DNA of 64,000 bases from NCBI RefSeq assembly GCF_018863195.1, contig NZ_JAHKRT010000010.1:1-64000 (forward strand). The letters are read 5' to 3'. The position numbers and the translations under genes are program-made. Positions 7,526 to 18,933 of this stretch are shown piece after piece (position 1 is the first letter of the stretch; every line of letters begins with the position of its first letter). The notes under the pieces were generated by a model. That model was not told the DNA's origin, ran no database searches, and saw only the letters and a list, made by a program, of their open reading frames with translations. The DNA comes from Sphingomonas quercus (GTDB lineage Bacteria > Pseudomonadota > Alphaproteobacteria > Sphingomonadales > Sphingomonadaceae).

Positions 7526-8830
7526 CTATTCCCGCGCCTCGAACCGGGCCCAGTCCCGCGGCGGCATGCGCACGTCGAGATGCAGCACGCCCTCGGCCTC
7601 GCTCTGGCCGATCACCTCGCCATGACGGTGAAGCCAGGCCAGCGCCGCGCCGTCCGTCACCGCGACCTCGACTTGCCGCCGCTCGGAGCCGCTGGTCAGC
7701 CGGTCGGACATGCGGCGCTGCAACGCCTCCAGCCCGTCGCCGGTCAACGCCGAGACGGCGACGACATCGTCCCGCCGTGCGGCCTCGCCGAGCACCGCCT
7801 CGAGGCCGTCCGCGTCGAGCGCGTCGATCTTGTTCCACACCTCGAGCACGGGGACGTCCGTGCCCTCCCCCTCGCCGATCGCGCCGATCTCGGTGAGGAC
7901 GTGGACGACGTCGGCGGCCTGAGCGTCGCTGTCGGGATGGGCGATGTCGCGGACATGGACGATGAGGTCCGCGGCCGTCACCTCTTCCAGCGTGGCGCGG
8001 AAGGCGGCGACGAGCTGGGTCGGCAAGTCCGAGACGAAGCCGACCGTGTCCGACAGGATCGCCTTGTCGAGCCCCGGCAAGGCGATCTGCCGCATGGTCG
8101 GGTCGAGGGTCGCGAACAGCAGGTCCTCGGCCATCACCGCGGCCCCGGTCATGCGGTTAAACAGGGTCGACTTGCCGGCATTGGTATAGCCGACGAGAGC
8201 GATGGTCGGCCATGGCGCCTTGTGCCGGCGATGGCGGTGCAGCCCGCGCGTGCGGCTGACCTGCTCCAGCTCGCGGCGCAGCTTGGCCATGCGATCACGG
8301 ATCATGCGGCGGTCGGCCTCGATCTGCGTCTCGCCGGGGCCTCCGAGGAAGCCGAAGCCGCCGCGCTGCCGCTCAAGGTGGGTCCAGCTACGCACCAGCC
8401 GGCCCTGCTGGTAATCGAGATGGGCAAGCTCGACCTGCAGGCGACCCTCGGCCGTCGCCGCGCGCTCGCCGAAAATCTCCAGGATCAGGCCGGTACGGTC
8501 GATGACCTTGGCCGACAGCGCCTTTTCGAGATTGCGCTGCTGGATCGGCGTCACCGCCGCATCGATGATGACCAGCTCCGCCTCGGCCATTCGCGCGGCA
8601 GTGGCCAGTGCCTCGACCTGACCGGAGCCGAGCAGGGTCGCAGGCTTCGGCTGGCGCACGCGATAGGCGATGCGCTCCACCACTTCCACGCCGATCGCCT
8701 CGGCCAGCCCCGCGGCCTCGTCGAGCCGGGCGCTGGCGGAGCGCCGATCATTGTCGCCGCGATCGGGCAGTGCGACGATGGCCTTTGCGCCCCGGGCAAA
8801 GCCCTCGTCTTCTCGCTGGAAACCGCTCAA
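7526..8830 (-). CDS. hflX: GTPase HflX (ribosome-associated)
   Basis: 434 aa. The N-terminal HflX domain contains the conserved [16 protein letters not shown] near 156-171; the GTPase domain has the P-loop GYTNAGKS (214-221), DTVGF (261-265) and NKID. HflX binds 50S subunits and rescues stalled ribosomes, especially after heat or antibiotic stress. It begins with TTG at 8828-8830 whose last bases overlap the TGA of hfq (TTGA), so hflX is translated by coupling from the hfq message. It is the last gene of the dusB-ntr-hfq-hflX run. Confidence 0.95.
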   Translation of the reverse strand: MSGFQREDEGFARGAKAIVALPDRGDNDRRSASARLDEAAGLAEAIGVEVVERIAYRVRQPKPATLLGSGQVEALATAARMAEAELVIIDAAVTPIQQRNLEKALSAKVIDRTGLILEIFGERAATAEGRLQVELAHLDYQQGRLVRSWTHLERQRGGFGFLGGPGETQIEADRRMIRDRMAKLRRELEQVSRTRGLHRHRRHKAPWPTIALVGYTNAGKSTLFNRMTGAAVMAEDLLFATLDPTMRQIALPGLDKAILSDTVGFVSDLPTQLVAAFRATLEEVTAADLIVHVRDIAHPDSDAQAADVVHVLTEIGAIGEGEGTDVPVLEVWNKIDALDADGLEAVLGEAARRDDVVAVSALTGDGLEALQRRMSDRLTSGSERRQVEVAVTDGAALAWLHRHGEVIGQSEAEGVLHLDVRMPPRDWARFEARE

Positions 8831-9315
8831 TCGCCCTCCGCCTCGTCATCAACCTCGGCGAGGTTGACGGGGTTGGCCGGCTGCACCGTCGAGATGGCGT
8901 GCTTGTAGACGAGCTGGCTCTGGCCGTCGCGACGCAGCAGCAGGCAGAACAGGTCGAACGCGGCGATTTCGCCTTGCAGCATCACGCCATTGACCAGAAA
9001 CATCGTCACCGGCTCGCGCGCGCGGCGCACCGCCCCCAGGAATATCTCCTGCAACAAGGTCGCCTTGCGCTCCTCGGAGAAGCTCTTCTCGATCGCGGTC
9101 AGGTCCAGCGAATGGGCCGGCATCACCGTCGAGATGGCGTGCTTGTAGATGAGCTGGCTCTGGCCGTCGCGGCGGAGCAGCACGGAGAAATTGTCGAACC
9201 AGGTGATGATCCCCTGCAGCTTCACGCCCTTGACGAGGAACATCGTCACTGGAATCTTGGATTTGCGCAGGGTATTCAGGAACATATCCTGAAGATTGTT
9301 GACCTTGTCGGCCAT
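8827..9315 (-). CDS. hfq: tandem (two-domain) RNA chaperone Hfq
   Basis: 162 aa, about twice the usual Hfq. Two complete Sm domains follow each other: residues 1-70 ([30 protein letters not shown] at 57-63) and 85-150 ([30 protein letters not shown] at 137-143). Each retains the Gln of the proximal face and the YKH nucleotide pocket. A ring of three chains would equal the usual six domains. Duplicated Hfq is known from Sphingomonadales. ATG at 9313-9315 is chosen (GGAG 9 bases upstream); an ATG at 9345 is a weaker alternative. Hfq pairs sRNAs with mRNAs. Confidence 0.95.
   Translation of the reverse strand: MADKVNNLQDMFLNTLRKSKIPVTMFLVKGVKLQGIITWFDNFSVLLRRDGQSQLIYKHAISTVMPAHSLDLTAIEKSFSEERKATLLQEIFLGAVRRAREPVTMFLVNGVMLQGEIAAFDLFCLLLRRDGQSQLVYKHAISTVQPANPVNLAEVDDEAEGD
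8885..8942. repeat. internal direct repeat within hfq (copy 1)
   Basis: Bases 8885-8942 match 9125-9182 with three mismatches (8910/9150, 8932/9172, 8935/9175), an offset of exactly 240 bases or 80 codons. It encodes the [15 protein letters not shown] block of the second Sm domain. Confidence 0.85.
9125..9182. repeat. internal direct repeat within hfq (copy 2)
   Basis: Partner of 8885-8942 (see that entry). It encodes the corresponding block of the first Sm domain. Confidence 0.85.
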
Positions 9316-9423
9316 ATTGCCGGTCTCCGGTTCTTGGCGGGACATGGCCCGCTGGCTTGCGCCTTGTCGACGTCGCGCGTCTTCTAGCTTGAGCCGGGGC
9401 GGGCGTCCACCGCCCCGGCCGCG

Positions 9424-10812
9424 TCACTCGCCCTCGTCGCGCGCCTCGACAAGGCCAAGCGTCTTGAGCTTGCGGTGGAGCGCCGAGCGTTCCATCCCAA
9501 TAAACGTCGCCGTGCGGGAGATGTTGCCGGAGAAGCGCCGGATCTGCACGCGCAGATATTCGCGCTCGAACGTCTCGCGCGCCTCGCGCAGCGGCGTGCC
9601 CATGATCGATCGGCTCGCCTCGCCGCCGGGCGCGAGCCGCGCCTGATCGGACAGCACCTCCGGCGGCAGCATGTCGGCGTCGATCGTCGCCAGCCGGTCA
9701 CCCGGCGCCATGATGATCGTACGCTCGACGATGTTGCGCAGCTGGCGGACATTGCCCGGCCAGTCATAGGCCTGGAGCGCGGCAATCGCCTCATTGGCGA
9801 TGGCCGGCGTCGGCACGCGGCGCTCGGCGGCATAGCGGGTGGCGAAATGCATGGTCAGCGGCGGGATGTCCTCGCGGCGCTCGGACAGCGGCGGCAGATG
9901 CACGGGCACCACGTTCAGCCGGTAATAAAGGTCCTCGCGGAAACGGCCGGCGGCGATCTCGTCCGCCAGATTGCGCGAGGAGGCGGAGACGACGCGCACG
10001 TCGACCTTGACCATCCGCTGACCGCCGACGCGCGTGAAGCTCTGGTCGGTCAGCACTCGCAAGATCTTCGCCTGGGCGGTGAGCGGCATGTCCGCGATCT
10101 CGTCCAGGAACAGGGTGCCGCCATGCGCCTGTTCGAGCAGGCCGGCGCGCGTCATGCCGGCGGCGTCCTCAAGGCCGAACAGCTCCTCCTCCACCCGCTC
10201 CGGCGTCATCCGCGCAGCAGAGACGACGACGAACGGCGCTGCGGCGCGCGGGCTCCAATTGTGCAGCAGGCGCGCGGCCACTTCCTTGCCGACGCCGGCG
10301 GGCCCCGAGATCAGCACGCGGCTGCCGGTCGGCGCCACCCGTTTCAGCGTGGCGCGGATGCCGTTGATCGCCGCCGACTGGCCGGTCAGCTCGTCCTCCT
10401 GGCCGATCTGCGCCTTGAGATGGGCGTTTTCGCGCCGCAGCCGCTCCGTCTCGGTGGCGCGCGCGACGAGGAGGAGCAGGCGCTCGGCCTCGAACGGCTT
10501 CTCGATGAAATCGGCCGCGCCCCGGCGAACGGCGGCGACGGCGGTGTCGATATTGCCATGGCCGGAGATGACCAGCACCGGCAATGACGGGTCGCGGCGC
10601 TTGATCTCGTCCAGCAGGTCCAGCCCGTCGAGCCGGGAGCCCTGCAGCCATACGTCGAGCAGCACGAGGCTCGGCCGCCGCTCTGTGATGGCGTTCAGCG
10701 CCTCGTCGCTATTGGCCGCGGTGCGCGGCGCGTAGCCCTCGTCCTCGAGCACGCCGGCCACCAGCTCGCGGATGTCCTTCTCATCGTCGACGATCAATAC
10801 GTCCAGTGCCAT
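9424..10812 (-). CDS. ntrX: NtrX, NtrC-family response regulator without a GAFTGA loop
   Basis: 462 aa. The receiver domain (1-120) has Asp53 in LVLLDVWL and the switch residues SGHG and EKPF; the AAA+ domain has a variant Walker A GPAGVGKE (170-177) and Walker B GGTLFLDE; a Fis-type helix-turn-helix closes the protein (GNISRTATFIGMERSALHRK). The segment where sigma-54 activators carry GAFTGA reads RAGLLEQA, so activation of sigma-54 RNA polymerase is unlikely and it probably acts as a repressor or sigma-70 regulator, as described for other alphaproteobacterial NtrX. Starts one base after ntrY; partner kinase is NtrY. Confidence 0.93.
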   Translation of the reverse strand: MALDVLIVDDEKDIRELVAGVLEDEGYAPRTAANSDEALNAITERRPSLVLLDVWLQGSRLDGLDLLDEIKRRDPSLPVLVISGHGNIDTAVAAVRRGAADFIEKPFEAERLLLLVARATETERLRRENAHLKAQIGQEDELTGQSAAINGIRATLKRVAPTGSRVLISGPAGVGKEVAARLLHNWSPRAAAPFVVVSAARMTPERVEEELFGLEDAAGMTRAGLLEQAHGGTLFLDEIADMPLTAQAKILRVLTDQSFTRVGGQRMVKVDVRVVSASSRNLADEIAAGRFREDLYYRLNVVPVHLPPLSERREDIPPLTMHFATRYAAERRVPTPAIANEAIAALQAYDWPGNVRQLRNIVERTIIMAPGDRLATIDADMLPPEVLSDQARLAPGGEASRSIMGTPLREARETFEREYLRVQIRRFSGNISRTATFIGMERSALHRKLKTLGLVEARDEGE

Positions 10813-10813
10813 C

Positions 10814-13081
10814 TCAGCCCGCCTTTATGCGTGTCAGTTCGGGAAGCCGCCCTTCCCCGTCGGTGACGCCGGCCGCGCTTCCGGCGAGCGGCGCGAGCTT
10901 CCCCGGGTCGAGCGTGATGCGCACGATCGCGCCCCCGCCCGGCCTGTCGGAAAAGCTCATAATTCCATAATGTTCTTCAACGATCTTCTTGACGATCGCG
11001 AGGCCGAGGCCAGTGCCCCTGGCGCGCGTCGTCATATAGGGCTCGGTCAGCCGCTCGCGCTCGGGCGGCAGCCCGACGCCATTGTCGCTGATCGTGATCG
11101 TCAGCCGATCCTGCTCCTCGGCCAGGGCCAGCGTGATCAGGCCGGCCGGCGCTTCGCCGCTTGCGGCAGGCGGCTTGGCGTCGATCGCCTCGACCGCGTT
11201 CTTGACGAGGTTGATGATCGCCTGCCCGATCTGCCGCCGGTCGCAGACGAGCAGTGGCGCGGGCTCCGGAGCGTCGAGCACGAAGCGGATATTGGGATGC
11301 GCGACCTCGTGCAGGAACAGCGAGTGGCGGGCGATGTCGACGATCGGTTCAGGCGCGAACTCCGGCTTCGGCATGCGCGCGAAGGACGAGAATTCATCGA
11401 CCATCCGCCGGAGGTCGCCGACCTGGCGCACGATCGTCTCGGTCAGCCGCTCGAACGTCGCCGGATCGCTCTGCACCTCCTTGCCGTAGCGGCGCTGCAA
11501 CCGTTCGGCGGCGAGTTGGATCGGGGTTAGCGGGTTCTTGATTTCATGGGCGATGCGCCGGGCCACGTCGGCCCAGGCGGCGCGGCGCTGGTCGGCGAGC
11601 TGATCGGTGATGTCGTCGAAGGTGATGACGTTGCCGTCGTCGGAGCGGACCAGCTTCACCGCCAGCGTGCGCGGCTCTCCGGCCGACGAGAATTGCACCA
11701 CGGCCTCGCGATCCGGCCCGGCGAACAGCTGGTCGAGTTCCGGCGCCACCTCGCTGAGCGCCGCGCCGATCGGAACGTCCGTCTTGAGCAGTGCCGCCGC
11801 CGAGCTGTTGATGAGGCGGATGCGCCCCTCGCCATTTACGGAGATCACCCCCGCCGTCACCCCGGACAGCACCGCCTCGATGAACGCGCGGCGGCTGTCG
11901 AGCTGGGCATTGGCGGTGACCAGGGCGCTGGTCTGTTCCTCCAGCCGGCGGGTCATGCGGTTGAAGGCGAAGCCCAATATGCCGACCTCGTCCTGCACGC
12001 GCGGCCGATCGACCCGCACCGACAGATCGCCCGCCGTCACCCGCCGCGCCGCATCGACCAGCTCGCCCACCGGCCGTACCAGCCGGTCGGCGACCATCAG
12101 CGCGATGACGATCGCCGCCCCGACGATCAGCAGCGACACCACCAGCAGCGCCGCGTTGAATTGCAGCTGCAGCGTCCGCGATCGCACCAGCAGGCTATTA
12201 TAATCGCCCAGCGCCGCCTGGGTGCGCCGCACCTGGGCAAGCACGTTCCCGTCGACGAAGCGCGACGCGTAGAGATAAGTGTGGGTGCGCGGGTTGAGAG
12301 CGATCACCGCCTCGGCACGATCGCCGGAATTGGCACTGACCCAGATCTGCCCGGCGTCCAGGGGCCCCAGCGCCTCGGCAGGCAGGCGGTTTTCCAGCGC
12401 GCGGGTGTCGGCCAGCGCCACGAGCGGCGCGCGCCGTACCCCGTCGGTGCCGACCTCGATCAGGGCGATCTCCGACAGGTTGCGCGTGCGCCCCTGCACG
12501 GCGACGAAGCCGGAGATGCGCGGATCGTTGATCGGCGCCCGATTGAGCGCATAGCGGAAATCCTCGGCCATCGGGATCATCTCCCGCTGCAGCCGTTCCT
12601 CATTCTCGGTGACATAGGCGCGTGCCACCCGGTCGGAATTCTCCAGCACCTTGCGCGCTGAGTCGGAGAACCAGAATTCGACGCCATACTGAAAGAGCAG
12701 CGAGGCGAAGATCACCACCAGCAGGGTCGGCACCGCTGCGATCGCCGAGAAGATGGCGACGAGGCGGACATGCAGCCGGCCATTTCCCGCCCCCGGCCGC
12801 CGGGCCGAGCGCTGGCGGGCGACACGCCGCGCGAACAGCACCATCAAGGCCATCGCCGGCACCAGATTGGCGACCAGCAGCAGCGCCACGATCGGCGGCG
12901 TCAGCAGGCGGGAGGGATATTGGCCGCCGGTGACGATGAAATAGCTGGCGGTGAAAATGCAGATCGCGGCGAGCAGCGTGCCGCCTTCGATGGCCGTCAC
13001 CAGTCCGCGCTGCCTGGCCAGCACGAACCTGCGCCACCAGCGGGGGCTATGAGCTGTCACATTCGCCCGATCGGCCTTCAT
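10814..13081 (-). CDS. ntrY: NtrY, membrane sensor histidine kinase
   Basis: About 755 aa. The N-terminus holds several transmembrane segments around a periplasmic region, then a HAMP linker, a PAS-like domain (residues about 390-490), the H-box [10 protein letters not shown] with the phospho-accepting His, and the N/G1/G2 ATP-binding boxes ([24 protein letters not shown]). NtrY phosphorylates NtrX and links nitrogen supply, redox state and envelope functions in alphaproteobacteria. ATG at 13079-13081 is chosen; an in-frame ATG at 13111 is equally possible because neither has a strong ribosome site. Lies between ntrC and ntrX on the same strand. Confidence 0.93.
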   Translation of the reverse strand: MKADRANVTAHSPRWWRRFVLARQRGLVTAIEGGTLLAAICIFTASYFIVTGGQYPSRLLTPPIVALLLVANLVPAMALMVLFARRVARQRSARRPGAGNGRLHVRLVAIFSAIAAVPTLLVVIFASLLFQYGVEFWFSDSARKVLENSDRVARAYVTENEERLQREMIPMAEDFRYALNRAPINDPRISGFVAVQGRTRNLSEIALIEVGTDGVRRAPLVALADTRALENRLPAEALGPLDAGQIWVSANSGDRAEAVIALNPRTHTYLYASRFVDGNVLAQVRRTQAALGDYNSLLVRSRTLQLQFNAALLVVSLLIVGAAIVIALMVADRLVRPVGELVDAARRVTAGDLSVRVDRPRVQDEVGILGFAFNRMTRRLEEQTSALVTANAQLDSRRAFIEAVLSGVTAGVISVNGEGRIRLINSSAAALLKTDVPIGAALSEVAPELDQLFAGPDREAVVQFSSAGEPRTLAVKLVRSDDGNVITFDDITDQLADQRRAAWADVARRIAHEIKNPLTPIQLAAERLQRRYGKEVQSDPATFERLTETIVRQVGDLRRMVDEFSSFARMPKPEFAPEPIVDIARHSLFLHEVAHPNIRFVLDAPEPAPLLVCDRRQIGQAIINLVKNAVEAIDAKPPAASGEAPAGLITLALAEEQDRLTITISDNGVGLPPERERLTEPYMTTRARGTGLGLAIVKKIVEEHYGIMSFSDRPGGGAIVRITLDPGKLAPLAGSAAGVTDGEGRLPELTRIKAG

Positions 13082-13154
13082 CGTGGCTGTGATATCACGA
13101 TGCCGTTGCATCTAAAACACAGTTTGATGCGGCTGGGCGCAGCTGTGGCGCGGA

Positions 13155-14623
<1,469 letters not shown>

Positions 14624-14624
<1 letters not shown>

Positions 14625-15739
14625 CAATCCTTCACCCGCGGCAGGAGCAGGCGGAACACGGTGCGCTCCGGATCGCCCTCGCGGCGATATTCGATGACGC
14701 CATCATGATCGCCGACCAGCTTGTCGACCAGTGTCAGCCCCAGCCCGCCGCCGCTGCGCTTGGAGGAGATGAACGGATCGAACAGGTGCGCACCGATCGC
14801 CTGCGGCGCGCCCGGCCCCTCGTCGATCACGCACACCTCGATCGGCAGGTTAATGCGCGTCCGTGCGCTCTTCGACGAACCCATCGAGATGCCGTGGCGA
14901 TAGGCGGTGGTGAGCGTGATCGTGCCGTTCATGATCCCTTCGCGCTCCATCGCTTCGACGGCGTTCTTCACAAGGTTCATGAAGATCTGGACGAGTGAAT
15001 CGCGATGGCCGTAGACCTCGGGCAGGGAGGGATCGTATATTTCGCGCACGGTGCAGCCGGCGGCAAAGCCCTGCCGTGCTACATCGCGGACATGGCCGAG
15101 GATGGCGTGGATATTCTGCGGCCCGCGCTCCAGCGGGCGTGTGTCGGTGAAGCCTTCCATCCGGTCGATCAGCGCGGTGATGCGGTCCACCTCGTTGCGG
15201 ATCAGCGCGGTCAGCGCTCGCCCACCCTCGTCGGCCCCACTCTCGAGGAGCTGGGCGGCGCCACGGATGCCGGACAGCGGATTCTTGATCTCGTGGGCGA
15301 GCATCGCCGCCGCGCCAACGGCGGTGAGCGTGCCGGCCTCGCGTTCGGTGCGTCGCCCGGCCAGCGCCTGGGGAGTGCGGCCATGGATGGTGATCGCGCG
15401 CCAGCCGGGCCGCTCCGGCAACGGCGCCGCCATCAGATCGACCTGCGCCTTGCGCCGACCGGGCAGCGCCACTTCGAGATCATAGGCGGCGAACGGCTGG
15501 TCGACCGGCATCGAGGTCAGAGGGTGGCCGATCAGCTCCTCCACCGGCCGTCCGACCAGCGCCGGACGGCTGAGGTTGAGCAGCGCCTCCGCGGCGATAT
15601 TCGCCTCCGCGATGAGACCGTCGGGATCGAGCACCAGCACCGCCGTCGGCAGCGTGGCGAACACGTCCGCGAATGGCTGCGCGCCCGGGCCGGCAGCACC
15701 CCGGCGGAAGCGGATCAGGCCGCTGCCCGGGAGAGCCAC
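14624..15739 (-). CDS. ntrB: nitrogen sensor histidine kinase/phosphatase NtrB
   Basis: 371 aa, cytoplasmic, with an N-terminal PAS domain (about 25-130), the H-box [12 protein letters not shown] carrying the autophosphorylated His, and ATP-binding boxes [14 protein letters not shown] and GGGLGLT. NtrB phosphorylates or dephosphorylates NtrC under control of PII signalling. The GTG start at 15737-15739 lies inside the 3' end of dusB (25-base overlap), the classical nifR3-ntrB arrangement of alphaproteobacteria. A slightly later start cannot be excluded. Confidence 0.95.
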
Positions 15740-16716
15740 GGGGCGTAGAACCCTTCGAGAAGCCCGAGCACCCGGGCGGGATCGGCGACCTGGTTGACGC
15801 CGTTGCGGAATTCGGCCGAGCCGTGCAGACCGCGCGTGTACCAGCCGATATGCTTGCGCATCATATTGACGCCGACGTCGCGGCCATAATGGTCCAGCGT
15901 CTCGTTATAATGGTCGACGATCAGCGCATATTGCTCGTCCAGCGTCGGGTCGGCGCGCCGTTCGCCGGTTTCCAGCCAGTGCATCACCTGCGCCAGCAGC
16001 CACGGCCGGCCATAGGCGCCACGGCCGATCATCACCCCGTCCGCGCCGGACTGGTCGAGCGCGGTATCGGCGTCCTCGATCGAGCAGATGTCGCCATTGA
16101 CGATCACCGGGATCGCCACCGCGTCCCTGACCCGGCGCACGAACGACCAGTCGGCCGAGCCCTTGTACATCTGGTTGCGGGTGCGGCCGTGGACGGTGAC
16201 CAGCTTCGCGCCGATATCCTCGGCGATGTGGGCAAGCTCCGGCGCGTTGAGGCTGTCATGGCACCAGCCCATGCGCATCTTCACCGTCACCGGCACGTCC
16301 ACCGCCTTCACCACCGCCTTGATCAGGCTGGCGGCGAGCGGCAGGTCGCGCATCAGGGCGGAGCCCGCCTCGCCGTTGACGACCTTGCGCACCGGGCACC
16401 CCATGTTGATGTCGACGATCGCCGCCCCGCGGTCGGCGACCAGCTTCGCCGCCTCCCCCATCTCGTAGGGCGTGCAGCCGACGAGCTGCATCGAAACCGG
16501 CTCCTCGATGCGATCCCACATCGCCTTCTGTACGGATTGGCGCGTCTCGCGGATCGCGGCCTGGCTGGCGATCATCTCGGTGACGTTGAGCCCCGAGCCG
16601 AAGCGGCGCACCGCGCGGCGGAACGGCAGATCGGTGACGCCCGTCATCGGCGCCAGGATCACCGGCGTAGAGACCGTCACCGGTCCGATCGAGAGGGGCT
16701 TGAGACGCGGAGCCAT
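15715..16716 (-). CDS. dusB: tRNA-dihydrouridine synthase DusB
   Basis: 333 aa from ATG 16714-16716 ([11 protein letters not shown]); the longer frame has no support. A TIM-barrel FMN enzyme reducing uridines of the tRNA D-loop with NADPH. Landmarks are [13 protein letters not shown] near the N-terminus, the catalytic Cys in [15 protein letters not shown] and the FMN-phosphate site [13 protein letters not shown]. In alphaproteobacteria this gene (formerly nifR3) heads the ntr operon, as here. A short AT-rich stretch (TTAATTTATAG) directly upstream is the probable operon promoter; dusB faces away from ispDF across about 100 bases. Confidence 0.95.
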   Translation of the reverse strand: MAPRLKPLSIGPVTVSTPVILAPMTGVTDLPFRRAVRRFGSGLNVTEMIASQAAIRETRQSVQKAMWDRIEEPVSMQLVGCTPYEMGEAAKLVADRGAAIVDINMGCPVRKVVNGEAGSALMRDLPLAASLIKAVVKAVDVPVTVKMRMGWCHDSLNAPELAHIAEDIGAKLVTVHGRTRNQMYKGSADWSFVRRVRDAVAIPVIVNGDICSIEDADTALDQSGADGVMIGRGAYGRPWLLAQVMHWLETGERRADPTLDEQYALIVDHYNETLDHYGRDVGVNMMRKHIGWYTRGLHGSAEFRNGVNQVADPARVLGLLEGFYAPWLSRAAA

Positions 16717-16817
16717 AAAAATCTGCCTATAAATTAAGCACGCCCTATCCCATGCCGGGCGCCGCGACAAGCGCGGGGGCTTCCCCCCGGGCTCTTCCGC
16801 GTCTAGTGGGCGCCGCG

Positions 16818-17981
16818 ATGCAACAGGGGAAGCGCATCGTCGCCCTGGTGGTGGCCGCCGGACAGGGCGTCCGTGCCGGGGGCGGCGTGCCCAAGCAATA
16901 TGCGCCGATCGGCGGCAAGGCGATGATCGCCCACGCTGTCGACGCGCTCATCGCCCATCCGGCGATCGACGCCGTGCAGGTGGTGATCGCTGCCGGTCAG
17001 GACAAGATGTTCGCCGAGGCGATAGGCGATCGAGCCCTGCCCGCGCCGATCATCGGCGGCGCGCTGCGCCAGGATTCGGTGCGGCGCGGACTGGCGGCGA
17101 TCGACGCCGACATCGTCCTCATCCACGATGCCGCCCGCCCGTTCGTACCGGCCGCGGTCATCGACCGGCTGCTCGCCGCGCTCGATGCGGCGCCCGGCGC
17201 CATTCCCACCCTGCCGGTGGTCGACACGCTCGCGCGCGGCAGCGCCGATCGCCTGCTCGGCGCGCCGGTGTCGCGAGAAGGGCTGCACCGGGTACAGACG
17301 CCGCAGGCGTTCCACGCCAGGGCGATTCGCGACGCTCATCAGCGCTGGCCCGGCGGCGAGGCGACCGACGACGCACAGGTCGCCCGCACCGCCGGCTATG
17401 AGGTGGCGCTGGTGACCGGCGACGCCGCGCTCGACAAGCTCACCCACGCCGCCGATCTTTCCGAGGCACGACGCCGCATGACCCTGATCCCCGATGTGCG
17501 CACCGGCAGCGGCTATGACGTCCATGCCTTCGTGGCTGGCGATCATATCTGGCTATGCGGCCTGAAGATTCCGCACGTCGCCGGCCTCGCCGGCCACTCC
17601 GACGCCGATGTCGCCCTGCACGCGATCACCGACGCCTTGCTCGGCGCCATCGGCGACGGCGATATCGGCATGCACTTCCCGCCCTCCGACCCGCAATGGA
17701 AGGGCGCCCCCTCGCACCGTTTCGTCAGTCATGCGCGGGACCTCGTCCTCGCAAAGGGCGGGCGGATCACCCATATAGATGTCACCATCATCTGCGAGGC
17801 CCCGAAGGTCGGCCCTCACCGCGCGGCGATGCGCGGCGAGGTCGCGCGCCTGCTCGGTATCGCGGAGGATCGGGTGAGCGTAAAAGCCACCACAACCGAA
17901 GGTCTCGGCTTCGCCGGGCGGCGCGAGGGGATCGCGGCCCAGGCTACGGCGACCATAGTCCTGGAGAATTCCCTTGTCTGA
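16818..17981 (+). CDS. ispDF: bifunctional IspD/IspF enzyme of the MEP isoprenoid pathway
   Basis: 387 aa. Residues 1-225 are the IspD cytidylyltransferase ([20 protein letters not shown]-binding loop, [11 protein letters not shown]), converting MEP to CDP-ME. Residues 226-387 are IspF (GYDVHAF and [17 protein letters not shown] with the metal ligands), forming the cyclic diphosphate. The step in between is done by IspE, not present here. ATG at 16818 ([15 protein letters not shown]) is chosen over the longer frame. Fusion of non-consecutive steps is usual in alphaproteobacteria. It overlaps cinA by 8 bases. Confidence 0.96.
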   Translation: MQQGKRIVALVVAAGQGVRAGGGVPKQYAPIGGKAMIAHAVDALIAHPAIDAVQVVIAAGQDKMFAEAIGDRALPAPIIGGALRQDSVRRGLAAIDADIVLIHDAARPFVPAAVIDRLLAALDAAPGAIPTLPVVDTLARGSADRLLGAPVSREGLHRVQTPQAFHARAIRDAHQRWPGGEATDDAQVARTAGYEVALVTGDAALDKLTHAADLSEARRRMTLIPDVRTGSGYDVHAFVAGDHIWLCGLKIPHVAGLAGHSDADVALHAITDALLGAIGDGDIGMHFPPSDPQWKGAPSHRFVSHARDLVLAKGGRITHIDVTIICEAPKVGPHRAAMRGEVARLLGIAEDRVSVKATTTEGLGFAGRREGIAAQATATIVLENSLV

Positions 17982-18510
17982 CCTGATCGATCCGAGCCTT
18001 ATCGCCGCCGCGCTCAAGGTGATCGACACCAATCGCGAGGCCGGCCGCCGTGTCGCCATCGCGGAAAGCTGCACCGGCGGCCTCGTCTCCTCCGCGATCA
18101 CCGAGATTCCCGGCGCGTCCGACGTGTTCGATGCCGGCTTCGTCACCTACGCCAACGACGCCAAGCTGAAGATGCTCGGCGTGGCCAGCGACCTGCTCGA
18201 GACGTTCGGCGCGGTCTCGGTCGCCGTGGCATGGGCGATGGCGCAGGGCGCGCTCAACAAGAGCGACGCCGATGTCGCCGTTGCCATCACCGGCATCGCC
18301 GGTCCGTCCGGCGGGTCGGAGAAGAAGCCGGTCGGCACCGTCGTCTTCGCGCGCGCGGTGCGTGGCGCCGATCCCACCGATGTCGTCGCCGAGATGCGGC
18401 AGTTCGGCGACCTCGGCCGCAGCGAGATCCGCCGTCAGGCCGCGCTGTGCGCGCTGGAGCTGCTGGTTCCGGCCGAAGAGCCGCGTCCGGCATCGGTGCC
18501 GGTGCCGTAA
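17974..18510 (+). CDS. CinA family protein (nicotinamide-nucleotide amidase, PncC-type)
   Basis: 178 aa, the stand-alone CinA C-terminal domain, which deamidates NMN to NaMN in pyridine-nucleotide recycling. The conserved [14 protein letters not shown] (residues 30-43) contains the catalytic Ser/Lys environment, and [18 protein letters not shown] is typical. TTG at 17974 is used, with GGAG 7 bases upstream inside the ispDF tail. Its last 76 bases overlap the convergent START-domain gene. Paired with ispDF as in related genomes. Confidence 0.9.
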   Translation: MSDLIDPSLIAAALKVIDTNREAGRRVAIAESCTGGLVSSAITEIPGASDVFDAGFVTYANDAKLKMLGVASDLLETFGAVSVAVAWAMAQGALNKSDADVAVAITGIAGPSGGSEKKPVGTVVFARAVRGADPTDVVAEMRQFGDLGRSEIRRQAALCALELLVPAEEPRPASVPVP

Positions 18511-18932
18511 AGCGCCTGGGCGCGGGCTTCGAACGCGCCGATCATGCGGCGGAGCGCCAGGTCGAACACCTGGCCCGCCAGCGCCTCGAAGATGCGCGAG
18601 CGGAAGGCGAAGTCGACCGAGAAATCGACCAGCGTGCCGCCCTTCCCGTCCGGCCGGAACTGCCAGTCGTTGCGCAGATATTTGAGCGGGCCGTCGAGAT
18701 AATCGACATGGATCTCGCCCGGCCGCTGCTTGATCACGCGGGAGGTGAAGCGCTCCCGCAACGCCTTGAAACCGACGATGAGGTCGGCGACCATCTCGGT
18801 CTCGCTGTCCGAGCGGACGCGCACCGCCGACACCCAGGGCAGGAACTCGCCGTAGCGGGAGACATCCGCCACCAGCTCGAACATCTGCTCCGGCGTATAG
18901 GGCAGCGCCCGGGTTTCCGCATGACGGGGCAT
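18435..18932 (-). CDS. RatA/Coq10-type START-domain protein
   Basis: 165 aa from ATG 18930-18932 (MPRHAETRALPYTPEQMF). SRPBCC/polyketide-cyclase fold: MFELVADVSRYGEFLPWV near the N-terminus and FRSRIFEALAGQVFD with a C-terminal helix (MIGAFEARA). Annotated in databases as ubiquinone-binding COQ10-like or RatA family; in alphaproteobacteria a lipid or quinone-binding role in respiration is more likely than toxin activity. It begins one base after the lipA stop, so it is in operon with lipA. The Ser/Gly-rich tail overlaps cinA by 76 bases. Confidence 0.85.
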   Translation of the reverse strand: MPRHAETRALPYTPEQMFELVADVSRYGEFLPWVSAVRVRSDSETEMVADLIVGFKALRERFTSRVIKQRPGEIHVDYLDGPLKYLRNDWQFRPDGKGGTLVDFSVDFAFRSRIFEALAGQVFDLALRRMIGAFEARAQALYGTGTDAGRGSSAGTSSSSAHSAA

Positions 18933-18933
18933 G

